A stretch of 18,394 nucleotides of DNA from Palsa-504 sp050010815 (lineage in GTDB: Bacteria; Actinomycetota; Actinomycetes; Streptosporangiales; Streptosporangiaceae), in NCBI GenBank assembly GCA_050010815.1, contig JBEKKH010000079.1, positions 1 to 18,394 of the forward strand. The letters run 5' to 3'. Below the pieces are notes generated by a model that was not told the DNA's origin, ran no database searches, and saw only the letters and a list, made by a program, of their open reading frames with translations. Below, in pieces: positions 12,552-18,394 of the stretch; within the stretch, counting starts at the first letter, position 1; every line of letters starts with the position of its first letter. The translations under genes were made by a program, and so were the position numbers.

Positions 12552-13055
12552 TCAGGTCCCCTCGGCCGCCTCGGCGGCCGCGGCGGCCGCGGCGGCGGCG
12601 GCCTGGCCGGCCACCACGGCCCTGACTTCCGCCACGAACCAGCCGAGCAGCCGCAGCTCCCCGAGCGAGTACCGGCGCAAGAGCCGATCGGTATCCTCCT
12701 GCAGTCCGCTGAACGCCGCCCGCGCCCGCCCGCGCCCCAGCTCGGTCACCTCTACCAGCACCCGCCTGCGATCCCGGGGGTCGCTGAGTCGGCGCAGGTC
12801 CCCTGACCGTTCCACCCGGTCGATCACGCTGGTCACCGCCGACGTGCTCAACCTGGCCTGCTCGGCCAGCGCACCCGCGGACAACGGGCCGGCCCGGGCC
12901 ACGATCTCCAGGCAGCGCAGGTCGGTCCGGTGCAACCCGAACCTGGCGGCCACCGCCTCGTCGAGGACATCCAGATCCGACCCCAGGGCACGCAACGACT
13001 GACCCACCCGCCGGCGCAGCAGGGCCGCATCAGAATTATCACGATCATCGGACAT
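12552..13055 (-). CDS. MarR-family transcriptional regulator
   Basis: The 167-residue protein has the MarR winged helix-turn-helix at about residues 40-110: LHRTDLRCLEIVARAGPLSAGALAEQARLSTSAVTSVIDRVERSGDLRRLSDPRDRRRVLVEVTELGR (shown here as the standard order: recognition helix STSAVTSVIDRVE, wing DPRDRRR). Helices at both ends form the dimer interface. The tail ends in ten alanines (152-161) encoded by a GCC/GCG run. MarR proteins usually repress efflux or stress genes until a small molecule binds. The adjoining MFS exporter at 13105 on the same strand is the likely target. I chose ATG 13055; a GTG at 13064 is possible. Neither has an ideal ribosome-binding site. Confidence 0.9.
   Translation of the reverse strand: MSDDRDNSDAALLRRRVGQSLRALGSDLDVLDEAVAARFGLHRTDLRCLEIVARAGPLSAGALAEQARLSTSAVTSVIDRVERSGDLRRLSDPRDRRRVLVEVTELGRGRARAAFSGLQEDTDRLLRRYSLGELRLLGWFVAEVRAVVAGQAAAAAAAAAAEAAEGT
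12566..12602 (-). repeat. Low-complexity GCC/GCG run encoding the poly-Ala tail
   Basis: A near-perfect run of GCG/GCC codons with two nested GCGGCCGC octamers (12574-12581 and 12583-12590) encodes ten consecutive alanines. It is prone to slippage, but it lies after the MarR fold and may be of little consequence. Confidence 0.6.
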
Positions 13056-13104
13056 TCCTATCACCGTAACAAATTTCAGCGGCGGCCGAGCCGCTTGAGC
13101 ACCG

Positions 13105-14394
13105 TTAGGGTGGACGAGTTTTCCCGCCTGCGGTTTGGCTGGACATGACGGTATCGGGATGGTCCGGGGCGTCGGCTGCGGATGTGGCGCTCAGATAGAG
13201 AGGACGGGCGCGCCGCCCGTTCAGCGCCCACCATGCGACCCCGACCATGACCGAGGCTGCGCCCGCGACGATGCCTGCGGTCCTGATCCCGGTCAACGCG
13301 AGCAATCCGGCGAAGGCCGCCAGCGCGATCTTGGACGCCGTGCCATAGGTGGTCATATGCAAGCTGGTGATCCGGCCTCTCAGGCGCTCAGGCACCGTGG
13401 CCAGCAGGATCGTCGTGTCAAGGGCGATGATCACGCCACTGGCGGTGCGCATGACCGCCAGCAGCGCCGCGCCCCATATGGGCCGGCCCCCCAGGAACAT
13501 GGCGCCCCACGCGGCACCCTGCAGCACATAGGCCAGCGCGTAGGCAGCCAGGTGCGACCCCCGCCTGAGGCGGACCGCCAGCACCGAGCCCAGGATCACC
13601 GCGGCGCCGTCCACCACATAGAACACTCCGAGCAGCAATCCGCCGCCGTGCAGGTCTTTCGTGACATAGCCGGTCAGCAAGACGTTGTAGGCACCGCCGA
13701 TGAGGCCCCAGGAGATGCCTACCCAGATCACTGACCTCGCCAGGGGCAGGGCCCGCAATGCGGTAAAGCCCTCAGCCAGGTCGGCCTGCAAAAACCGGAG
13801 AGCACCGGCTGCCTGCGCACCCTGCCTGACGGCCGGCCGTGCGAGGGCCAGCAGGGGCACGGTCGCCGCGAGCTGGAGTCCCGCAGCTACCGAGAGCGCA
13901 GCGCTTGTGCTCCAGGCCGACAAGACCCCGCCCAGCGCCGCGCCGGCGATGGTCATGACGCCGCTCACTGAGCCGATCGCGGCGTTGGCCGCGGCGCGAC
14001 CGCGGTCCTCGCGGACCAGCGCGTACAGCCACCGCTGCCGCGCCGGCGCCCATACCGCGCCGGCCGCCCCCTGCAAGCCGTAGCAGGCGGCGATCTCCCA
14101 CAGGCCGGCCCTCAGCACCACCAGCACGCCCAGCAGGCTGATCGCCTGAACCGTCATGGAGCCCAGCGCCAGCCTCCGGACGTCGCGGCGATCGGCAATC
14201 GCGCCGGCGAACGGCATGCACACCAGGGCAGGCAGCGTGCCGACGAGTTCCACAATCGCGAGTGAAGAAGCCGAGAAATGGTGGAGCACGTACACGAAAA
14301 CAGCGACCAGCATGATCCAGGAGGCACCTTCGTTTCCCGCACTTGCCGCCCACAGCAACAAGACATGCCGATTCCCGGGCCGCAGTCCGCTCAA
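13105..14394 (-). CDS. MFS efflux transporter (MFS_3-like)
   Basis: The 429-residue membrane protein has about 11-12 hydrophobic helices. The first includes LLLWAASAGNEGASWIMLVAVFVYVL. The loop between helices 2 and 3 reads GAIADRRDVRRLALG, the family-typical G-x3-D-R-x-x-R/K motif. A cytoplasmic loop near 190 separates the two halves. The pattern fits the MFS exporters for macrolides and other drugs. The start is TTG 14394, supported by GGGAG about 7 nt upstream, and no earlier ATG is available in frame. The MarR regulator lies 50 nt downstream on the same strand, so the two could form an operon with autoregulation. The final 40 residues are polar. Confidence 0.9.
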   Translation of the reverse strand: MSGLRPGNRHVLLLWAASAGNEGASWIMLVAVFVYVLHHFSASSLAIVELVGTLPALVCMPFAGAIADRRDVRRLALGSMTVQAISLLGVLVVLRAGLWEIAACYGLQGAAGAVWAPARQRWLYALVREDRGRAAANAAIGSVSGVMTIAGAALGGVLSAWSTSAALSVAAGLQLAATVPLLALARPAVRQGAQAAGALRFLQADLAEGFTALRALPLARSVIWVGISWGLIGGAYNVLLTGYVTKDLHGGGLLLGVFYVVDGAAVILGSVLAVRLRRGSHLAAYALAYVLQGAAWGAMFLGGRPIWGAALLAVMRTASGVIIALDTTILLATVPERLRGRITSLHMTTYGTASKIALAAFAGLLALTGIRTAGIVAGAASVMVGVAWWALNGRRARPLYLSATSAADAPDHPDTVMSSQTAGGKTRPP

Positions 14395-14765
14395 CGGAGC
14401 TCCCTAACCATTCCGATGATAAGCGCGAGGTATCCCGCCGCTCCTCGTCAAGGGGAGGCAAATGGCGTTTAAGGCCATGACCACAGCAGCCGCGCGGCCG
14501 GCCATGCCGAACGTGTTCTTATGGACCATGGTACTCGGGCCGAAAAACCCTATTGAAATTCGATTCGAAGAAATGAAGGCGAGTAAGCTGCGCGGCAGGA
14601 ATCGCGAAACGTGTCGAGCGTCCGATGGAAGCGCCCGGTAGTGGCTTGAAATGGCGGAGGCGCGAGCCGGGGGGCCTTCGGTGAAGAGCTGGGCATCAAG
14701 GGCTTGTGATCTTGGGGGCAGGCGGCGCTTGCTCAGGGCGGGGTCCGCCAGTAGGATCCGGCGGG
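14395..14765. other. Intergenic region with one small possible gene
   Basis: About 370 bp between divergent genes. The first part contains the possible small gene at 14462-14641. The remainder (14642-14765) has no terminator, tRNA or convincing promoter that I can see; a frame opening at 14652 is Arg/Gly-rich and lacks a ribosome-binding site. Confidence 0.5.
14462..14641 (+). CDS. Possible 59-residue gene of unknown function
   Basis: This frame, below usual length limits, starts at ATG 14462 directly after AGGGGAGG, a near-ideal ribosome-binding site though spaced only 3-4 nt. The peptide has a mixed composition: MAFKAMTTAAARPAMPNVFL, then WTMVLGPKNPIEIRFEEMKAS, then a basic tail with one Cys. 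It is AT-richer than its surroundings and its codons are not strongly GC-biased, which weakens the coding case. No homologue comes to mind. Confidence 0.3.
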   Translation: MAFKAMTTAAARPAMPNVFLWTMVLGPKNPIEIRFEEMKASKLRGRNRETCRASDGSAR

Positions 14766-15368
14766 ATGCTGCTGTGGATTAACGGCCCTTTCGGAGGCGG
14801 CAAGACCGCGACGGCCTATGAGCTGAACCGGCGGCTGCCGGGCAGTGTCGTGTGCGACCCGGAGCATGTCGGCTTCGGCATGCGTCGCATGCTGCCGGCC
14901 GCACTGCGGGGAGACTTCCAGGATCTGCCGACCTGGCGGTCAAGCGTCGTGGAATTGCTCCGCCTGACGCTGACCGGCTACGGCGGCCCGGTCATCGTCC
15001 CGATGACGCTGGTTGACTCCGGCTACTTCCGGGAGGTCATCGGCTCCCTGCGGGAGGATGGCTTCGCTGTGCACCACTTCGCCCTGCTGGCTGAGCCGGC
15101 GACGGTGCGGCGGCGGCTGGCCAGGCGCAGTCTGGGCACTGAGGTCAGGCGCGGGAGCTGGGCGGTCGAGCACCTGACCGAACATCTCCAGCGGCTTGGT
15201 GCACCCGAATTCGCCGAGCACATCCACACCGACCGGCTGACCGTAGCCCAGGTCGCTGACGCCGTGGCCGGCTCGGCGGGCCTGGTGATCAGTCCGTCTG
15301 CTGACGGCCCGCTGCGAGCCTCGCTGCGCCGCTATGCCACGACCATCCGTCATATCCGCTTCGACTGA
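14766..15368 (+). CDS. TmrB-like P-loop ATP-binding protein
   Basis: The 200-residue protein begins MLLWINGPFGGGKTATAYEL; GPFGGGKT (7-14) is the Walker A loop. The order of helices and the LVDSGYFREVIGSLREDGF, ALLAEPATVRRRLARR segments resemble the TmrB/gluconate-kinase-like group. TmrB itself is linked to tunicamycin resistance in Bacillus, but actinobacterial relatives are mostly uncharacterised, so the substrate is unknown. I start at 14766 because the Walker A motif sits at the usual distance from this ATG; the frame runs back to 14706. A weak AGGA site lies upstream. The nitroreductase follows by 39 bp on the same strand and may be co-transcribed. Confidence 0.82.
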   Translation: MLLWINGPFGGGKTATAYELNRRLPGSVVCDPEHVGFGMRRMLPAALRGDFQDLPTWRSSVVELLRLTLTGYGGPVIVPMTLVDSGYFREVIGSLREDGFAVHHFALLAEPATVRRRLARRSLGTEVRRGSWAVEHLTEHLQRLGAPEFAEHIHTDRLTVAQVADAVAGSAGLVISPSADGPLRASLRRYATTIRHIRFD

Positions 15369-15407
15369 TCCCGCGGCTGCGGACCTGGCCCGTCTAAGCT
15401 GCCTGGC

Positions 15408-16025
15408 ATGACGCCACGCGATCTCACCCCCGATCAGCTGCTGTCCACCACGCGGGCGGTCCGCAAGCGCCTGGACCTGACCCGGCCGGTCGAGCGGGAG
15501 CTACTCCAGGAGTGCCTGGCTCTCGCCTTCCAGGCGCCCACCGGCGGCAATCTCCAGGGCTGGCACTTTGTGCTGGTCACCGAGCCCGGCCGCAAGCAGG
15601 CCCTGGCCGAGCTGTACCGGAAGTCCAAGAGCGAAAACGATCCATCCTCGACTCCGCCTGAGCATCAGCGGATGATGGACGCTTCTGCCTACCTGGCCGA
15701 GCACCTGCACGAGGTACCGGTCCTGGTCATTCCGTGCATCCAAGGGCGCGCCGAGAACACGCCGTTCATGCAGCAGGCGGTGATGTGGGGATCGGTGGTG
15801 CCGGCCACGTGGAGCTTCATGCTCGCCGCGCGCGCCCGCGGCCTCGGGACCGCATGGACCAGCCTCCACCTGGCATATGAGCGGGAAGCAGCCGCCGTGC
15901 TCGGGATCCCATACGAGCAGGTGATGCAGGTAGCGCTGATACCCGTCGCCCACACCATCGGCACCGATTTCAAGCCCGGGCCAAGAATCCCCACAGATCA
16001 ACGGGTCCACTGGGATAACTGGTAG
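15408..16025 (+). CDS. Nitroreductase-family FMN oxidoreductase
   Basis: The 205-residue protein has the nitroreductase fold. TTRAVRKRLDLTRPV (14-28) is the phosphate-binding segment for FMN. QAPTGGNLQGWHFVLVT (43-59) is the second FMN-binding region. GLGTAWTSLHLAYEREAAAVLGIP (about 144-167) and QVALIPVAHTIGTDFKPGPR form the C-terminal half. Such enzymes are homodimers that reduce nitro groups, quinones or enones with NAD(P)H. The physiological substrate cannot be read from sequence. No strong Shine-Dalgarno site is seen before ATG 15408. It converges on the response regulator gene with a gap of about 56 bp that lacks a clear terminator. Confidence 0.93.
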   Translation: MTPRDLTPDQLLSTTRAVRKRLDLTRPVERELLQECLALAFQAPTGGNLQGWHFVLVTEPGRKQALAELYRKSKSENDPSSTPPEHQRMMDASAYLAEHLHEVPVLVIPCIQGRAENTPFMQQAVMWGSVVPATWSFMLAARARGLGTAWTSLHLAYEREAAAVLGIPYEQVMQVALIPVAHTIGTDFKPGPRIPTDQRVHWDNW

Positions 16026-16081
16026 CACGCCGGCGCCGCGGGCGCCTCTAACCTCGGCGAGTCCTCTGCACCATTGACCGC

Positions 16082-16516
16082 TCAGGGCTGGGGATCCGGC
16101 GGCGGTTGGTTGAGGATGAGCCAGAACAGGCCGATAGTGTTTACCGCCTCGCTGAATTCGCTGAACGCGACGGGCTTGCGGATGTAGCCGTTGGCACCGA
16201 GGTCGTAGGCGGTACGGAGGTCTTGCTCTTGCTTGGAGGACGTGAGGACGAGAACGGGAACCACCCGGGTCCGCTGGTCGGCACGGATGCGGCGGAGGAC
16301 TTCGAGCCCGTTGACCTTGGGCAGGTTCAGGTCGAGCAGGATGAGCGCTGGGTTACCCTGGTCGCGGTGGGCGTCCCCCAGCAGCATGGTGAGGGCTTCG
16401 GCCCCGTCGCAGGCGACCGTGACGGGGTTGAGGATGTTGTTTTTCTTGAGTGCCCGGATGGTGAGGTCCCGGTCGTCCGGGTTGTCCTCGATGAGCATGA
16501 TCTGCTTGTCAGTCAT
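16082..16516 (-). CDS. Rcp1-like single-domain response regulator
   Basis: The 144-residue protein is a lone receiver domain: IEDNPDDRD (9-17, acidic E10/D11), phosphorylation site D62 in LLDLNLPKVNG, T92 (VLTSS) and K114 (YIRKPV). The IEDNPDD start and the long loop before D62 (LLGDAHRDQGNPAL) are typical of the Rcp1 group, which works with bacteriophytochrome-like histidine kinases. There is no output domain, so it must act by protein contacts or as a phosphorelay step. The ATG (16516) overlaps the kinase gene by 8 bp, so translation is coupled and the kinase is the clear partner. The frame extends upstream inside the kinase gene but as a shadow. Confidence 0.93.
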   Translation of the reverse strand: MTDKQIMLIEDNPDDRDLTIRALKKNNILNPVTVACDGAEALTMLLGDAHRDQGNPALILLDLNLPKVNGLEVLRRIRADQRTRVVPVLVLTSSKQEQDLRTAYDLGANGYIRKPVAFSEFSEAVNTIGLFWLILNQPPPDPQP

Positions 16517-17984
16517 AGGTTGTCTCCGGGTTGAGGGTGAAGTAGATGGTGGCGCCGCCGTCGACGGAGCCTTCGGCCCAGGTCTGGCCGCCGTGGCGCT
16601 CGATGATGCGCCGGACGCTGGCCAGGCCGATGCCGGTGCCGGGGAACTCGTCGGCGTCATGGAGCCGCTGGAACGGCTGGAACAGCTTGCCGACGTAAAC
16701 GGGATCGAAGCCGGCCCCGTTATCGCGCACGTAGCAGCAGATGGGGGCGTCGCCGACGGGTACGGTCGCGAACTCGATGGCGGCGTCGTCGCGGCGGCCG
16801 GTGAACTTCCAGGCGTTTTCGAGCAGGTTGTCCACCGCGGACCGGATCAGGGCGCGGTCCGCGGTGACCCGGACGCCTTCCTGCACGGTCACCCGGACCT
16901 GACGGCCGGGATCGCGGGCGCGGAGCCGGTCGCAACTGGCGGTGACCTCGGCGCTGAGGTCGACATCCTGAAGGTGCATCTTGGCCCGGGTTACCTGTGA
17001 CAGGTCCAGCAGGTCATCGATCAGGGTAGCCATCCGTACGCAGCCTGCCTGGACGCGCCCGGCGTAATCGCGGCCTGTCTCGTCGAGCCGGTCGCCGTAA
17101 TCCTCCGCGAGGGCGTCGGCGAACCCGCTTATCCCTCGCAGCGGGGTTCGCAGGTCATGAGCGATGGAGTAGGCGAAGGCCTCCAGGTTCTTGTTGGCCC
17201 GTTCCAGGTGAATGGTGCGACGCTGGACCTGCTGTTCCAGGTCCGCGTTCAGCGACAGGATCTCCTCACCTGCCCGGCGCAGGCGGCGGCGAAGGAGAAA
17301 ACTGGCACGCAAATCAGCGGCGGCCAGGACGGCGGCCAGGACAATGAGGGCAACCAGCTGGGTACGCAGGGACGAGCGCCGGGAGGCGCCTGCCGCCGTG
17401 GCGGTGCGCTGAAGGTCTGCGATCATTCCCCGGGCATCGTCCATGACCCGCTTGCCCTCGCTGGTGTCCACAATCCGCAGCGCACCGGCGTGATCCCCGG
17501 CGCGCTCCAAGTCGATGGTCTGGGCCAGCTCCGCCATCTTCGCCACGACCAGGCTATTGAGGTCTACGAGGTAGCGCCCGCCGCCGGGGACCGCTGAGAC
17601 CTGTGAGGCGAGACGCCGCTGGTCGGCTGAGACCGTCGAGAGCGCCGTCTCGTATGGCTGAAGATACGCGGGCTTGCTGGTCAGCAGATAGCCGCGCTGG
17701 CCAGTCTCTGCGTTGAGCAACTCGATCAGCAAGTCGTTGCTCGCCCCGATGACACCCGAGGTGGCGAAGTCGGCCCTCTGGTAGAGCACGTAGGCCCGCA
17801 CCGAGAGGGCTGAGCTGGCCACGAACAGGATCAGGAGCAGAACCACCGATGCGCGCACAAGCGCATGGGGACCGGATGCCCACCCCGCCGCGCCGCTACC
17901 CGCGGTATCAGTGACGGCGGTCGTCGGCTGCTTGGCCCCAGACGCACCACTTGTCACCTCGACCTGGGATCGGGAGCTAATCAC
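16509..17984 (-). CDS. CHASE3-domain sensor histidine kinase
   Basis: The 491-residue protein has a transmembrane helix (about 43-66), an extracytoplasmic CHASE3 domain (about 70-200, with NAETGQRGYLLTSKPAYLQPY), a second transmembrane helix (about 207-232), a coiled coil (240-268), HisKA with H276 (AYSIAHDLRTPLRGISGF), and the HATPase domain: N box NLLENAWKFT (386-395), G1 DNGAGFD (421-427), G2 GTGIGLA (449-455). The H-box resembles those of phytochrome-type kinases, but there is no GAF/PHY region, so light sensing is unlikely. CHASE3 senses unknown external signals. The GTG start at 17984 lacks a good ribosome-binding site. The response regulator follows with an 8-bp overlap. Confidence 0.93.
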   Translation of the reverse strand: MISSRSQVEVTSGASGAKQPTTAVTDTAGSGAAGWASGPHALVRASVVLLLILFVASSALSVRAYVLYQRADFATSGVIGASNDLLIELLNAETGQRGYLLTSKPAYLQPYETALSTVSADQRRLASQVSAVPGGGRYLVDLNSLVVAKMAELAQTIDLERAGDHAGALRIVDTSEGKRVMDDARGMIADLQRTATAAGASRRSSLRTQLVALIVLAAVLAAADLRASFLLRRRLRRAGEEILSLNADLEQQVQRRTIHLERANKNLEAFAYSIAHDLRTPLRGISGFADALAEDYGDRLDETGRDYAGRVQAGCVRMATLIDDLLDLSQVTRAKMHLQDVDLSAEVTASCDRLRARDPGRQVRVTVQEGVRVTADRALIRSAVDNLLENAWKFTGRRDDAAIEFATVPVGDAPICCYVRDNGAGFDPVYVGKLFQPFQRLHDADEFPGTGIGLASVRRIIERHGGQTWAEGSVDGGATIYFTLNPETTYD

Positions 17985-18394
17985 CGGGAGCGCCGGCGCC
18001 CGCGCGAACGCCGATGATCTTCGGGCTCAAGACTGTTTCCCCCCGGGATTGCGCACACAAGGCGCCCATCTTCTGACCGGGTAAAGACCCGGACGCTAAC
18101 CCGATCCTTCCCGCCACTTTATCCCGCTCCACAAGTCGAAGGGTCATAAAACCCAGGCGGGCGGCCTCGATGGCCCGGCCCGGCACCTGACACGGCTATC
18201 ATTTGGCTATGTTCCGCTGGCGCAAATCTAAAAATATGATCATGGTTTACGCATAATGCCCATATTTCCGGCTTGCCTTTGTTTAGGCCGTTGAATTCTC
18301 TACTCATCGCTAAATCCGCGAGTGTAGCGCGGACATGAAATCCTTAACCCTGCTATCCCACATCGTTTCTTACGGCAGTCCAGCTCGCCGGTGG
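17985..18394. other. Upstream region of the kinase gene, no confident gene
   Basis: This 410-bp stretch is AT-richer toward the end. It contains two perfect hairpins: CCGGGT-AAAG-ACCCGG (18077-18092) and CCGCG-AGTGTAG-CGCGG (18316-18332). Minus-strand frames at 17977-18186 and 18119-18307 are open but show no family resemblance. The kinase promoter should lie here; I found no convincing -35/-10 pair. A plus-strand ATG at 18335 is open to the edge for 20 codons without a ribosome-binding site. Confidence 0.5.

Noticed and set aside
12487..13002. Plus-strand frame starting with a zinc-ribbon-like MKCFKCGSEG
   Set aside because: The Cys pair is in the rbpA-MarR gap but the frame then becomes Ala/Arg/Ser-rich antisense to the MarR gene. 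No second Cys pair follows and there is no ribosome-binding site.
17977..18186. 69-residue minus-strand frame overlapping the kinase start
   Set aside because: It would be coupled to the kinase by an 8-bp overlap, but it starts at GTG without a ribosome-binding site and resembles nothing known.
18335..18394. Gene starting at ATG 18335 and leaving the window
   Set aside because: Only 20 codons visible, no ribosome-binding site, and no recognisable sequence.

Overview
The window is very GC-rich double-stranded DNA with short intergenic gaps, frequent GTG/TTG starts and a gene set typical of filamentous Actinobacteria: an RbpA-type RNA-polymerase-binding protein, CGNR/ABATE regulator, F420/FMN PPOX-type oxidoreductase, FhaA-like FHA protein and RibD-C 'DHFR-like' protein. 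This suggests a Streptosporangiales or Streptomyces-like chromosome. No rRNA, tRNA or CRISPR array was recognised. The gene order looks like a mosaic of small accessory and regulatory modules, not one pathway.

Layout. 1-2.4 kb: a truncated AraC-type regulator diverges from an alpha/alpha-toroid (prenyltransferase-like) protein, followed by a minus-strand two-gene operon (ABM monooxygenase, CGNR-type regulator) behind a 31-bp inverted repeat that sits on its promoter. 2.4-5.2 kb: an AAA/DUF4143 ATPase gene is split by an IS110-family element. The empty target can be rebuilt to an uninterrupted 418-codon gene, and the left end of the element holds a foldable RNA whose two internal loops match the target and the element's own ends, as in IS110 bridge RNAs. 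5.5-8.1 kb: an alpha/beta hydrolase and an AraC regulator have start codons that share one CATG, followed by an SDR oxidoreductase with its own apparently leaderless promoter. 8.1-10.6 kb: a small exported or membrane protein, a membrane-anchored FHA protein with a heptapeptide repeat, and an unknown partner protein. 10.6-12.4 kb: a DHFR-like reductase, a small basic protein, a PPOX protein with an operator-like repeat inside its promoter, and RbpA. 12.5-14.4 kb: a MarR regulator and an MFS exporter. 14.7-16 kb: a TmrB-like P-loop protein and a nitroreductase. 16-18 kb: a CHASE3 histidine kinase and an Rcp1-like response regulator overlapping by 8 bp.

How the genes work together. Most modules are a regulator plus one or two oxidoreductase, hydrolase or efflux genes, a common arrangement for small-molecule stress response. 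The most notable part is the IS110 insertion: transposase, predicted bridge RNA, both element ends and the disrupted target are all present, so guide-to-target pairing can be tested from this window alone. All assignments come from reading the sequence; no database search or folding program was run.
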